Shown here one piece after another: positions 43,932-53,849 of a DNA stretch of 64,000 nt. Numbering within the stretch: position 1 is the first letter of the stretch; every line of letters begins with the position of its first letter. The translations under genes and the position numbers were made by a program. The notes under the pieces are model-generated. The model had not been told where the DNA came from, did no database searches, and saw only the letters and a program-made list of their open reading frames with translations. This DNA is from Saprospiraceae bacterium (GTDB taxonomy: Bacteria; Bacteroidota; Bacteroidia; Chitinophagales; Saprospiraceae): the NCBI GenBank assembly GCA_017985675.1, contig JAGNXB010000002.1:102343-166342 (forward strand), in the 5' to 3' direction.

Positions 43932-44927
43932 ATGAAAAAAATAGCACTTAACGGATTTGGTCGCATTGGCCGCTTAGCATTTAGGCAACTCATCCTTCAG
44001 GAAGGCGTTACCGTCGCAGCGATAAATGATCTTGCAGATGCGTATACGCTAGCTCATTTACTTAAATATGATTCTGCACACGGTATCTTCAACGCAGATA
44101 TTCATGCAGAAGACCACATCCTTATCGTCAATGGGCAACGCATTCCAGTTTTCGCACAAAGGGATGCAGCTTTGTTGCCCTGGAAATCTCTGGGAATTGA
44201 TACTGTGTTGGAATGTACCGGACATTTTACAACACTTGAAGGACTAACCATGCACTACCAGGCAGGTGCCCGCAAAGTTATTTTGTCCGCCCCTGCGAAA
44301 AGCAAAGATGTCCCAACGTTTGTACTCGGCGTAAACGATGCGCTTCTAAATGCAGATATTCACATTCTTTCGAACGCATCCTGTACAACAAATTGCCTGG
44401 CTCCTCTGATCAAATTATTGGACCAAGCTTACGGAGTTGATAAAGGATTCATATCAACTACCCATGCCTACACTGCAGATCAACGACTACAAGACGCACC
44501 ACATTCTGATCTGCGCCGTGCCCGTGCAGCCGCTGTAAATATCATTCCAACTACCACGGGCGCGGCTAAAGCAGTGAGTTTGGTTTATCCTGCTGTAGCC
44601 GGAAAACTTGATGCGGTAGCCTTTCGTGTACCAGTAATAACGGGTTCCCTGGTCGACCTCACCGTCATAATCAATAAAAAACCTACTAAGGAGGAGGTCA
44701 ATAAGTTATTTCTTGAAGCGTCCATGGATGCAATGCAGGGTATAGTTCAGTATACTGAGGATCCCATTGTTTCAAGTGATATTATCGGGAATACACATTC
44801 AAGCATCGTGGATGGCGGTCTGACCCAAATCCAGGGAAATCTATTAAAGGTCATTGCGTGGTATGATAACGAGGCCGGGTATGCCACGCGACTGGTCGAA
44901 ATGGCTATTCGCGTGAGCGAAATGTAA
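43932..44927 (+). CDS. gap: Glyceraldehyde-3-phosphate dehydrogenase, type I
   Basis: Oxidises and phosphorylates glyceraldehyde 3-phosphate in glycolysis. The NAD-binding NGFGRIGRLAFR is at the N-terminus and catalytic Cys is in SNASCTTNCLAPL. STTHAYTADQRLQD, RRARAAAVNIIPTTTGAAKAV and the terminal WYDNEAGYATR are classic. It has 331 residues. pgk lies 181 bp downstream on the same strand, so lower glycolytic genes cluster, but pgk has its own promoter box. Confidence 0.98.
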   Translation: MKKIALNGFGRIGRLAFRQLILQEGVTVAAINDLADAYTLAHLLKYDSAHGIFNADIHAEDHILIVNGQRIPVFAQRDAALLPWKSLGIDTVLECTGHFTTLEGLTMHYQAGARKVILSAPAKSKDVPTFVLGVNDALLNADIHILSNASCTTNCLAPLIKLLDQAYGVDKGFISTTHAYTADQRLQDAPHSDLRRARAAAVNIIPTTTGAAKAVSLVYPAVAGKLDAVAFRVPVITGSLVDLTVIINKKPTKEEVNKLFLEASMDAMQGIVQYTEDPIVSSDIIGNTHSSIVDGGLTQIQGNLLKVIAWYDNEAGYATRLVEMAIRVSEM

Positions 44928-45083
44928 TTATTTCAAGTTACATGGTTCATTTCCAATGCTATCTAAAACTCTTGTGGACTGTATGTGGATGCTAGGTAGA
45001 ATATATATCGTGGCATCATGGCACATTTCAGCGTAAGGATGGTCCAGAATAAATAATCCATCCCACAAAGATCTTCCCTTTCC

Positions 45084-45091
45084 TAACTTTG
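45084..45091 (+). promoter_or_regulatory. -7 box (TAACTTTG) for pgk
   Basis: Perfect TAnnTTTG match 17 nt before the pgk ATG. It suggests that pgk can be transcribed apart from gap. Confidence 0.5.
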
Positions 45092-45108
45092 ACCCCTAAT
45101 GAATTGTT

Positions 45109-46314
45109 ATGCAAAAACTGAATTTTGAAGGAGAAAAAGTCCTGTTGCGGGTGGATTTCAATGTACCCATGGATGCACAACACCACATCACGGACGATAC
45201 CCGAATTGTGGCAGCTTTGCCTACGATCAATTATATCCTTGATCATGGTGGTGCCGTTATTTTGATGTCGCACCTGGGCCGCCCTCTGAAAAAGTTACTC
45301 CCCGATGGGAATATAGATACGGAACAATTTTCATTAAAACATTTGGTCAAACCGCTGGAAAAGTTGACTAAGACTACTGTTCAATTTGTTTCCGATTGTT
45401 TGAGTAATGATGCCGCAGAAGCTGCCAAAGCATTGAAGTCAGGAGAAATCCTGCTTCTTGAAAATACTCGATTTCACAAAGGTGAAGAAAAAGGCGAACT
45501 GGATATGGCTCGCAAATTGGCCAGTCTGGGCAGTGTTTATGTCAATGATGCGTTTGGGACTGCTCATCGTGCCCATGCCTCAACAGCAGTAATAGCTAGT
45601 TTATTTCCGGCATCAAAAAGAGGCTTCGGAATGCTGATGCAGGCTGAATTAGATAACGCTACCCGTGTTTTGGATCACCCTGCCAAGCCATTGCTGGCTA
45701 TCGTTGGGGGTGCCAAAGTATCCGATAAAATACTTCTTCTGGACAACCTTCTCGATAAAGTAGATGCTTTGATTATTGGAGGCGGGATGGCCTTTACCTT
45801 CATCCGGGCTCAGGGTGGTAATACAGGCAACTCCATTGTAGAAGAGGATCGGTTGGACCTTGCGTTGCAATTAATCGAAAAAGCAAAAGAGAAAAATATT
45901 GAGTTATTATTGCCAGAGGACGCCGTAATAGCCGACAAGTTTGATACTAATGCAAGGATCCAAACAATAAACAGCCATCAAATTCCAGACGGCTGGATGG
46001 GTCTTGATATCGGGCCAAAAGCAAGCCATGCCTTTTCCAGCCTCATCCTCAAGGCAAAGACAATTTTATGGAATGGCCCAATGGGCGTTTTTGAAATGGC
46101 TCCGTTTGCATCCGGCACCAAAGCCATAGCCCATGCAATTGCACAAGCTACTGAGCATGGTGCTTTTAGTCTTGTTGGTGGAGGAGATTCCGTAACAGCT
46201 ATAAATCAAATGGGTTTAGCTGACAGCGTGAGTTTTGTTTCTACTGGCGGCGGTGCTTTATTGGAATTGCTGGAAGGAAAAAAATTGCCAGGAATAACAG
46301 CAATTTTGACTTAA
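45109..46314 (+). CDS. pgk: Phosphoglycerate kinase
   Basis: Makes ATP from 1,3-bisphosphoglycerate. The N-terminal substrate motif is LLRVDFNVP, followed by MSHLGRP and LENTRFHKGEE. The nucleotide-binding domain has GGAKVSDKI and the C-terminal GGGDSVTAINQMG. At 401 residues it is normal length. It converges on a glycosyltransferase gene, the stops overlapping by 4 bp. Confidence 0.98.
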   Translation: MQKLNFEGEKVLLRVDFNVPMDAQHHITDDTRIVAALPTINYILDHGGAVILMSHLGRPLKKLLPDGNIDTEQFSLKHLVKPLEKLTKTTVQFVSDCLSNDAAEAAKALKSGEILLLENTRFHKGEEKGELDMARKLASLGSVYVNDAFGTAHRAHASTAVIASLFPASKRGFGMLMQAELDNATRVLDHPAKPLLAIVGGAKVSDKILLLDNLLDKVDALIIGGGMAFTFIRAQGGNTGNSIVEEDRLDLALQLIEKAKEKNIELLLPEDAVIADKFDTNARIQTINSHQIPDGWMGLDIGPKASHAFSSLILKAKTILWNGPMGVFEMAPFASGTKAIAHAIAQATEHGAFSLVGGGDSVTAINQMGLADSVSFVSTGGGALLELLEGKKLPGITAILT

Positions 46315-47408
46315 CCCATCATGCTCAACTTTGAATATAATTGCAGGGTCTTTAGTACGGTTTGGTCAATGTGCAACGTGGAAGATATGAACGTACGTGC
46401 TTTTGAAGCCATTAGTGAATATGCTTCTGGATGAGTAGCTAGGAATTGAACCGCTGTTGCAAAAGCAAGTGGATTACCGGGTTGGACGACGAGTCCATTG
46501 ACCTGATTTTCAACTAGGTCAATGTTTCCTGGAATATTAGTTACAACAGCTGGCTTACCAAGAAACAATCCTTCGATGACCGTTTTATTCAATCCTTCAC
46601 CACCCTTTGAGGACAATACAACCAGATCACATGCTTTCATAAGGCTTAAGGTATCCGTACGATATCCGACAAGATGAATCCTTGAGGCAGCAGGGCCATT
46701 TTCCTTGATTCTTTTATGTTCAATTGAATCCATCCCCTCCCCTACTAACAACCAATGTACATTTGAATCCAATGAAATATGATGGGCTGACTTCAACAAA
46801 GTTGGAATGTCCTTAAATGACCGGTTATTTGCTACACAAATTACTTTAAAAGCATGCAAAGGAATTTCAAATTGGATAAGATCAGCCTTTTCGACATGAT
46901 CGTACCACCCAGGATGATGGCCCTTAGGAATATAAACTGTTTTCCCTTTCCCAAATAACAACTGCCTTTCCAGATCGGATTGAATCAGCTTGGTGATGCA
47001 AATAATCGCATCAACGCGGGGATGGAGATATTTGGTATAAGCTAATGGGTCATACCAATGGACGTGTCCAGCAAAACCACGGTACAAAATCGTTTTAACA
47101 GACAGTCCTCTCGCCGCACGCAATCCATGTATTATGGCTTTGGAGTTATAGAGATGCAACATGTGATGGCCACCGTCAAGTAGGGCTTTCCTTATGATTT
47201 TTGTTTCAGCGGCTTTCCATTTAGATGTTGGGTGAAACGGAATGACGTTCATACCTGCATCACGGAATTTCTGGACATATTCTCCCTCTGGATAGGTCAT
47301 TATATCAACCGTGTATCCTGGAATGCGATGAATGGCCAGAAACATTTCCGCTTCAGGGCGACTGGAGAGTGTACTCCTGTAATCGCTAATAACTAATATT
47401 TTGACCAT
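46311..47408 (-). CDS. GT4-family glycosyltransferase
   Basis: About 365 residues from MVKILVISDYRSTLSSRPE. It has the GT-B fold: an N-terminal acceptor domain with VDIMTYPEGEYV, and a C-terminal GT4 domain with FKVICVANNRSFKDIPTLLKSA, HWLLVGEGMDS and the E-x7-E-like motif SSKGGEGLNKTVIEGLFLGKPAVVTNIPGNIDLVENQVNGLVV. It probably adds a sugar to a surface glycan. The longer frame starts at 47531 but its extra 41 residues are not family-like. It is divergent from the asparaginase gene. Confidence 0.92.
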   Translation of the reverse strand: MVKILVISDYRSTLSSRPEAEMFLAIHRIPGYTVDIMTYPEGEYVQKFRDAGMNVIPFHPTSKWKAAETKIIRKALLDGGHHMLHLYNSKAIIHGLRAARGLSVKTILYRGFAGHVHWYDPLAYTKYLHPRVDAIICITKLIQSDLERQLLFGKGKTVYIPKGHHPGWYDHVEKADLIQFEIPLHAFKVICVANNRSFKDIPTLLKSAHHISLDSNVHWLLVGEGMDSIEHKRIKENGPAASRIHLVGYRTDTLSLMKACDLVVLSSKGGEGLNKTVIEGLFLGKPAVVTNIPGNIDLVENQVNGLVVQPGNPLAFATAVQFLATHPEAYSLMASKARTFISSTLHIDQTVLKTLQLYSKLSMMG

Positions 47409-47547
47409 AAACTTTGCATTGCCTTGGATTGGCAGGACAAGTTCCGTAAAATTGGCACAACTACAATACATCTTTATTAGAGATGCATTTGGAGTCGTAA
47501 TCCCGAAAACCAATGCTGATATTTTTCTCATTTAAAAAATCCTACTG

Positions 47548-47554
47548 TACCTTG
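47548..47554 (+). promoter_or_regulatory. -7-like box (TACCTTG) for the asparaginase gene
   Basis: TACCTTG lies inside the longest open frame, which supports using a start at 47573 or later rather than the upstream ATG at 47513. Confidence 0.3.
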
Positions 47555-47572
47555 TGTACAAATCCAATCAGT

Positions 47573-48610
47573 ATGTCGCTCCATCCTATAATGATGTTGC
47601 CATTCATTTTTATAGCCATAATTGGCTGCGAATCAGAACCTAAACAATCGACTAACACGACTACCCCACGGCCGGAATATGTTTTAGTTTTACACGGCGG
47701 AGCCGGTGCAATTGAAAAAGATAAAATGACACCCGAGATGGATAGTGCTTATCGTGGTGCATTGCATCTGGCACTTGATGCCGGGGAGTCAGTTTTAGCG
47801 TCAGGCGGGTCCGCCATGGATGCCATTGAGACAGCAATAATTTTTTTGGAAGACTCCCCTTTGTTTAATGCAGGCAAGGGAGCGGTATTTAGTTATGAAG
47901 GTATTAATGAGTTGGATGCATCTTTTATGGATGGACGAACCTTATCCGCTGGAGCTATAGCGGGTGTAACCAGAATCAAAAACCCGGTTGCACTCGCGCG
48001 GGCAGTGATGGAAAAATCCGAGCATGTATTTCTTTTTGGAAGTGGCGCCGAGGAATTTGCTTTGTCTATTGGATTGGACACTGTTGATGCATCGTATTTT
48101 TTCACAGAGAGACGATGGCAAAATTTACAACGTGCAAAAATCTTGGATAAAGAAAAAAACCTTTCAATGATGGAGGATGAAAAACAGGCCTTCAAATATG
48201 GAACCGTAGGTGCGGTTGCACTGGACAAATCAGGTAACCTAGCTGCGGCCACATCTACAGGTGGAATGACCAATAAACGTTGGCATAGGATAGGCGACGC
48301 TCCTGTAATTGGGGCAGGCACCTATGCCGACAATCGGGCCTGCGCTGTATCATGTACTGGTCATGGCGAATATTTTATTCGATATGCAATAGCTCATGAC
48401 CTGGCAGCAAGAGTCCGATACAACCGGCAATCACCAGAAGAAGCCGGGCACTACCTCATTCATGAGGAATTGCTGAAGGAGGGAGGCAGAGGTGGATTGA
48501 TTGCACTCGACACCATGGGAAGGTTTACCATGCCCTTTAATACAGAAGGAATGTATCGTGGGTATGTGCTGCCTGGAAAGAGACATGTGGCTATTTATGC
48601 TGACGAGTAA
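47573..48610 (+). CDS. Isoaspartyl peptidase/L-asparaginase (T2 family), lipoprotein
   Basis: An Ntn-hydrolase precursor of about 345 residues that self-cleaves at the Thr in YGTVGAVALD. The alpha-chain motif VLHGGAGAIEKD, NAGKGAVFSYEG and the MDG block, as well as the beta-chain STGGMTNKRWHRIGDAPVIGAGTYAD, are all present. A lipoprotein signal (MMLPFIFIAIIGC) makes it an exported form. It splits L-Asn or isoaspartyl peptides. The longest frame begins at 47513, but I favour 47573 (or 47591) because the lipobox then has a normal length. Confidence 0.93.
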   Translation: MSLHPIMMLPFIFIAIIGCESEPKQSTNTTTPRPEYVLVLHGGAGAIEKDKMTPEMDSAYRGALHLALDAGESVLASGGSAMDAIETAIIFLEDSPLFNAGKGAVFSYEGINELDASFMDGRTLSAGAIAGVTRIKNPVALARAVMEKSEHVFLFGSGAEEFALSIGLDTVDASYFFTERRWQNLQRAKILDKEKNLSMMEDEKQAFKYGTVGAVALDKSGNLAAATSTGGMTNKRWHRIGDAPVIGAGTYADNRACAVSCTGHGEYFIRYAIAHDLAARVRYNRQSPEEAGHYLIHEELLKEGGRGGLIALDTMGRFTMPFNTEGMYRGYVLPGKRHVAIYADE

Positions 48611-48763
48611 ACTTTGGGCTAGTGTTGTGAATAATGCCATTGAGATGTTGAAATCGTAGCCATTTTTACCGAGATCAAAAAGTAAATTAATCGTTAAGGA
48701 ATGTTTGTGCATAGGATTTCCTCAATCCCTATGGAAAAAGTTCAAGCCTTGATCCAGCTAAAA

Positions 48764-49540
48764 CTAGGTTAACGCGGCACGAGTATACTTTGCAAGCAAT
48801 GCACGCCAGATAATATAGATATGATTACAAAAATTGGGAAGGATCCCAAAATGGTGCTGGAGTACAAAATACCGGTCTCGAATGGAGGCCTGATGACGTG
48901 TTGTGGAAAGGCCTCCGGTTTCAAATCGTGCTAAAATCTGATGCGTATGAACAACTGAATCGGCACGTTTTAGACAATTTATGACCCAATCGATATCCGC
49001 ACACAAATTGCCATCCATATAGTGAGGAGCAATCCTTCGTTTAGGTATAAATGCCTGATGCGAAACAACCATACCAAATTTCATATCCTGCCATTTCAGC
49101 ACATCAGGCAATTTGCGTGTGGTGGAATCACTTCTGGTGCCAATAATCCTGCCATCAGGTGTGAATAGCAGCACCTCGCCGTACAGTATATCCGGATTAT
49201 TAAGTGCAGCTTCGCCGAGCCTTTGAATGGTATGTGGTGATTCAACCAAATCGCCTGCATTCACAAACCAAACATACTCCCCATTTGCGCGTTCAAGACC
49301 CTTGTTCATTGCATCATAAAGTCCATCATCTTTTTGAGAGATCCATCTGAAGTTGGCTCTGTTTTGTTGGGCAAGCCATTCCTGTGTGCCATCCGTCGAC
49401 CCCCCGTCAATAATTACATGTTCATAGTTAGCTCCGACTTGGCTAGCTAAACTTTCAGTAGTCCTTTGCAAGGGTCCAAGTGAATTGAAGCAAACAGTAA
49501 TGATGGAAAAGCGCGGTCTTTCTGAACTGACATCTTGCAT
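48764..49540 (-). CDS. GT2-family glycosyltransferase
   Basis: About 258 residues from MQDVSSERPRFSIITVCFNS. The GT-A motifs are VIIDGGSTDGTQEW, SQKDDGLYDAMNKGLERANGEYVWFVNAGD (donor and metal site, with NAGD at the DxD position) and SHQAFIPKR. These are typical of WcaA-like transferases acting on surface polysaccharide. The frame opens at 49573 with 11 unconvincing residues. It is divergent from the YfhO-type gene. Confidence 0.92.
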   Translation of the reverse strand: MQDVSSERPRFSIITVCFNSLGPLQRTTESLASQVGANYEHVIIDGGSTDGTQEWLAQQNRANFRWISQKDDGLYDAMNKGLERANGEYVWFVNAGDLVESPHTIQRLGEAALNNPDILYGEVLLFTPDGRIIGTRSDSTTRKLPDVLKWQDMKFGMVVSHQAFIPKRRIAPHYMDGNLCADIDWVINCLKRADSVVHTHQILARFETGGLSTTRHQASIRDRYFVLQHHFGILPNFCNHIYIIWRALLAKYTRAALT

Positions 49541-49681
49541 TGGCACAAAAATACATCTTCCGTTGTTTTGCATGGCAGGATATGTAAACAGACCTTTTCA
49601 AATGAGTTACACTGATGCCAAAAGGAATCGTGCCTATTTTTAATGCTTTTGCCTACTTTTGGCCACATAAAATTCACCTGT

Positions 49682-52207
49682 ATGCCTATCTGGAATCGTC
49701 TCTCGCCACATCTCCTGGCTTATGTAATCATGATTGCAGCAGCTTTCATGCTTTTCAAGCCCTACATTTTTGATGGGAAAGTACTGGCCCAACCAGATAA
49801 TCAACGTGCCAGAGCCATGCAAACGGAAATGATGGCCTATGATGCCATTGATGGCAAGACGCCATTATGGACCAATAGTATGTTTAGCGGCATGCCCGTT
49901 TATATGATAAGGCATACTGCCAGAGGTAGTCTTGATTTTGTATTGCTCCAAGCCTGTTTATGGTGGCAGGACATCACCTTCCCCCACTTTGTGATATTAT
50001 TGGCAATGTTCATGGCCTATCTGGCACTTGTAATTATGGGCATTGATTGGCGCATCGCATTGATCGGTGGAATCAGCTATGGCATCTCTACTTATTATGT
50101 GGATTTAGCTGAGGCTGGGCACAGCACCAAAATGTTGGCTATAGCCTTTACTCCGGGCATTTGGGGTGCTGCTTTACTTCTCCTGCGTCAAAAATGGCTT
50201 CTTGGCACCGGTCTATTTACGGTTTTACTCAGCTTACAAATCCTTTCCAATCACTACCAAATCACCTATTATACCTTTCTATTGTTAGGGATTGGTCTAT
50301 TACTATTTGGAATCCAGGCTTTTAAGCAACAGCAAATCAAGCCATTTTTTATTGCTGTAGGCTTAATAGCGCTAGCAACTACATTGAGTGTAGCGAGTAC
50401 CATATCGATGTTGTGGCCGTCCTATGAATATTCCAAAGAAACAATCAGAGGAAAGTCAGAACTCAAAGCAAAAGCGGATAAAGGATCTGGTCTTGACAAA
50501 ACGTATGCTTTTGACTGGAGTTATGGTGTTGGTGAATCCATGACCTTATTGGTTCCCAATTTTATGGGTGGTGGTGCGTCCCAGACCTTTAGAGGTACAG
50601 AAACCTACAAACGGATCTACCCCAATATGATGAGCAATTTCACCCAGCAAGGTTATCCACGGGATGAGGCTGCAAGGGCTTCAGAGCAACAAGTTTCAGC
50701 GTTGTTTTATCATGGTGGACAGCCTTTCGTCGGAGTGGCTATTTACTTTGGAGCAGCACTACTCTTTTTATTTGTATTGGGCGCGTTTGTTGCTGCGGGG
50801 CCGTTGCGCTGGTGGATGTTTATTGCTGCATTGTTTGCATTGACCCTGGCCTGGGGTAAACATTTTTTTCTGAATGATTTGCTGTTTGATTATTTCCCTT
50901 TTTTCAACAAGTTCAGGGCCGTTTCGATGGCATTGGGTCTTAGTCATCTTGCTGTGGTTTTATTGGCGATGCTTGGTTTACAGGCATTTTTTAAAGGTGG
51001 CGACCAGACACAAAAATTGAAAGCGCTATATAAGGCGACTGGTATTGCAGCTGGGCTTTGCGTACTTGCACTTATTGCGGGATCGATGATGTCCATGGTA
51101 GGTACAAATGATGAAAAAGTCGGAGAAGAATTAGCCCAGCTTCTACGTGCTGATCGTGTTTCAACACTTAGAGCAGATGCGTTCAGGAGTTTGATCATCA
51201 TTTTGTTAACTGCTGGTGTACTGTGGAGCTGGGTTACACATAAAATGAAACTTCCGCTGGCGCTATTACTTGTGGCCATGTTAACGGTCGGCGATGTGTG
51301 GCTTGTAGACCAGCGGATTTTATTTCCGGAGAAATACGAGCTGGCAAAATCTGCCAACAATCCTCCAGCACCAACAGAAGCCGATCAGTTCATCATGGAT
51401 GACCCCCAGATTCACTTCAGGGTCTTAGACCTAAGAGGCAATCCGTTCACCAATGCAACGACCAGTTTTTATCATAAAAGTATTGGAGGTTACCATGCCG
51501 CTAAGCTGAGCCGCTACCAGGATTTGATTGAAACCTACTTGTCTAACCCGGGCGAAAATACCAGTATCCTCGGCATGCTCAATACAAAATATATTATTCA
51601 GGATTCCGGAGGCAAATCAGTTGCCATCCCAATGGGTGAGGCTATGGGCAATGCCTGGTTTGTCCAAAAAGTTCGTGCTGTAGCTGATGCCGACACCGAA
51701 CTTGCCAATCTTAAAAAGACAACCTTGCGAAATGAGTGTGTCATTCAGGCTTCGATGATGCCTGATGGTTGGTCTGCTACATATGAAGTAGATACGGCCG
51801 CATTTATCCGACTAGACAAGTATCATCCGGATACTATGACCTACACCTATAGCAGCAAGGTGGAGAATTTTGCTGTATTTTCTGAAGTTTATTATCCTGC
51901 ATCTAAAGGCTGGAAGGTGTATCTCAATGGACAGCCTTACGAAGATTTTACTAAAGTCAATTATTTGCTCCGAGGATTAATGGTTCCTGCCGGTGAGAAT
52001 CAAACCCTACAAATGGTATTTCATCCTGAATCAGTATATACAGGAAGCACTGTGGCTTTTGCAGGATCGTTAATTGGGATTCTTGTTCTCTTGGGTGGAT
52101 TGTTTTTGCATTTCCAGAAAGGAGGTCTTGGATCAGCAGTATTACTACAAGATGAACAGATAATAAAGGCTGATCCTAAATTAGGACTGAAACGAAAAAA
52201 ATCCTAA
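49682..52207 (+). CDS. YfhO-family membrane protein (predicted glycosyltransferase)
   Basis: An 841-residue protein with 12 or more transmembrane helices and a C-terminal beta-rich extracytoplasmic domain (about 560-800). MPIWNRLSPHLLAYVIMIAAAF begins the first helix. QPDNQRARAMQTEMMAYDA and SNSMFSGMPVY-like TNSMFSGMPVYMI are family marks, and the VFSEVYYPASKGWKVYLNG block near the end is typical. YfhO-like proteins are predicted lipid-linked sugar transferases, and the neighbouring flippase fits. A frame start at 49643 gives 13 extra residues. Confidence 0.9.
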   Translation: MPIWNRLSPHLLAYVIMIAAAFMLFKPYIFDGKVLAQPDNQRARAMQTEMMAYDAIDGKTPLWTNSMFSGMPVYMIRHTARGSLDFVLLQACLWWQDITFPHFVILLAMFMAYLALVIMGIDWRIALIGGISYGISTYYVDLAEAGHSTKMLAIAFTPGIWGAALLLLRQKWLLGTGLFTVLLSLQILSNHYQITYYTFLLLGIGLLLFGIQAFKQQQIKPFFIAVGLIALATTLSVASTISMLWPSYEYSKETIRGKSELKAKADKGSGLDKTYAFDWSYGVGESMTLLVPNFMGGGASQTFRGTETYKRIYPNMMSNFTQQGYPRDEAARASEQQVSALFYHGGQPFVGVAIYFGAALLFLFVLGAFVAAGPLRWWMFIAALFALTLAWGKHFFLNDLLFDYFPFFNKFRAVSMALGLSHLAVVLLAMLGLQAFFKGGDQTQKLKALYKATGIAAGLCVLALIAGSMMSMVGTNDEKVGEELAQLLRADRVSTLRADAFRSLIIILLTAGVLWSWVTHKMKLPLALLLVAMLTVGDVWLVDQRILFPEKYELAKSANNPPAPTEADQFIMDDPQIHFRVLDLRGNPFTNATTSFYHKSIGGYHAAKLSRYQDLIETYLSNPGENTSILGMLNTKYIIQDSGGKSVAIPMGEAMGNAWFVQKVRAVADADTELANLKKTTLRNECVIQASMMPDGWSATYEVDTAAFIRLDKYHPDTMTYTYSSKVENFAVFSEVYYPASKGWKVYLNGQPYEDFTKVNYLLRGLMVPAGENQTLQMVFHPESVYTGSTVAFAGSLIGILVLLGGLFLHFQKGGLGSAVLLQDEQIIKADPKLGLKRKKS

Positions 52208-52283
52208 TCGTTGATGATGCGTTAATCCTTCCGGGACAGGCACTTTGGACAAGCCTTCCTTTTCTTAAAAAACCATCAGAGAC

Positions 52284-53771
52284 ATGGGTGTGATCATCCG
52301 TCAGGGCATAAAACATTCATTGGTCAACTACCTAGGAGCTGGGGTTGGGGTGATTTCTATGCTCTTCATCTATCCGCTGGATGCCGAAGCCTACGGCCTG
52401 GCACGATTTCTAACCGACACGGCTATTTTATTTATTCCTATTACACTATTGGGCGCCAATGTACTTCCGGTGCGATTCTTTCCCACATTTGAGGACGACA
52501 AAAACGCACACAATGGTTTCCTTGGCTGGTTATTAGTCCTATCTCTGGTAGGTAGTTTATTGACGGTGGTGGCTGCATGGTTGGCATGGAAACCAATTAT
52601 GGAATATTACGGGGGCATATCGCCATTGTACAGAGCATACCTTATTTTTTTTATTCCCATCCTATTGCTGCGCGCCCTAATCCAAATGTTGATATCGTAT
52701 ATCAGCAACTTCCATCGGATCGTGATCCCAAGTCTACTTAATGACCTACTATTCAAGATTAGCCTTCCAGTATTTATTTACCTTCTATATAAAGGATGGT
52801 GGGATTACCAACAACTAGTCATAGGCATTGTCTTCAATTTTGTGTTTGTTTTCCTGGGATTAATATTCTACCTCCGGTATCTGGGTCAATGGTCCTTAAG
52901 TATAAACTGGCCCGCTTTCCGTGGACCCATTATCAAGGAAATGCGTGAATATGGTTTTTATGGAGTGCTGGGCAGCATTAGCTCAACGCTGGCAGTTAAC
53001 CTTGATGTATTTATGATAGGTTCTATGATTAGTCCGACGGCAACCGGAATTTATGGCATTGCATCAATTATGGCTAATTTAATCAATCGGCCCCAGATTG
53101 CATTGGGCCTCATAGCTGCTCCCATAATCATGAAAGCCTGGAAGGAGAATGACATGGCACCCATCGCTGCCATCTATCGCAAGTCATCCATAAACGCACT
53201 CGTCCCAGGTGTATTGATATTCCTTCTTATTTGGTTAAATCTTGGGGATATTTATAACATTATGCCCAATAGCGCGGTCATTTCAGAGAACAGGGATGCG
53301 CTTATATACCTTGGATTGGCCTACCTGATTAATTTATTGACAGGCGTCAATTCAGAAGTGATGATATACTCCCGACTTTTCAAACTACACTTCTATGCTG
53401 TACTTCTACTAGCTGGAATGAATATCATCCTCAATTATATCCTCATTCAGCGGATGGGAATTACGGGTGCCGCTATTGCAACCTTAATCTCCTTTGTAGC
53501 TTACAACACCTTTAAATGCGTTGTCATTTATCGGGCCTTTGCAATGCATCCCTTTACAAAGGGGACCCTCGGATTAGTTTTCATTGCTGGCGGAATATGG
53601 GTAACATTTCATTACCTCATTTTGACGGATTCATCCTGGATAAACCTATTGCTGAGGAGCAGTTTAGTTTCTCTGATTTTTGTGACAGCGGTCTATTTAT
53701 TCCCCATATCTGAAGATATCAACCAGCTTATCCGCAAGGGATTACGGACGGCTAACCCTTTTACAAAGTAG
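52284..53771 (+). CDS. Polysaccharide flippase (MATE/Wzx-like)
   Basis: A 495-residue membrane protein with about 12 to 14 helices, starting QGIKHSLVNYLGAGVGVISMLFIYP, the usual beginning of oligosaccharide flippases. A polysaccharide-biosynthesis C-terminal region with LLTGVNSEVMIYSRLFKLHFYAVLLLAGMNIILNYILI is clear. It would move lipid-linked surface sugars across the inner membrane. It is 76 bp after the YfhO-type gene on the same strand and probably in one unit. Confidence 0.92.
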   Translation: MGVIIRQGIKHSLVNYLGAGVGVISMLFIYPLDAEAYGLARFLTDTAILFIPITLLGANVLPVRFFPTFEDDKNAHNGFLGWLLVLSLVGSLLTVVAAWLAWKPIMEYYGGISPLYRAYLIFFIPILLLRALIQMLISYISNFHRIVIPSLLNDLLFKISLPVFIYLLYKGWWDYQQLVIGIVFNFVFVFLGLIFYLRYLGQWSLSINWPAFRGPIIKEMREYGFYGVLGSISSTLAVNLDVFMIGSMISPTATGIYGIASIMANLINRPQIALGLIAAPIIMKAWKENDMAPIAAIYRKSSINALVPGVLIFLLIWLNLGDIYNIMPNSAVISENRDALIYLGLAYLINLLTGVNSEVMIYSRLFKLHFYAVLLLAGMNIILNYILIQRMGITGAAIATLISFVAYNTFKCVVIYRAFAMHPFTKGTLGLVFIAGGIWVTFHYLILTDSSWINLLLRSSLVSLIFVTAVYLFPISEDINQLIRKGLRTANPFTK

Positions 53772-53825
53772 AGATTTATCCTATACCCTATTTCAACTTT
53801 AAGGATTCGAGGGCCGTAATATGTT

Positions 53826-53833
53826 TACCTTTG
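53826..53833 (+). promoter_or_regulatory. -7 box (TACCTTTG) for the enoyl-CoA hydratase gene
   Basis: Perfect TAnnTTTG match 16 nt before the ATG. It supports an own promoter for the hydratase-reductase-ferredoxin unit. Confidence 0.45.
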
Positions 53834-53849
53834 CGGATAAATTGAACCT

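Noticed and set aside
47893..48321. 142-residue minus-strand frame inside the asparaginase gene
   Set aside because: Low-complexity Ser/Ala-rich shadow of the catalytic coding sequence.
50944..51360. 138-residue minus-strand frame opposite the YfhO-type gene
   Set aside because: Shadow frame; Ser/Thr/Ala-rich composition without domain features.
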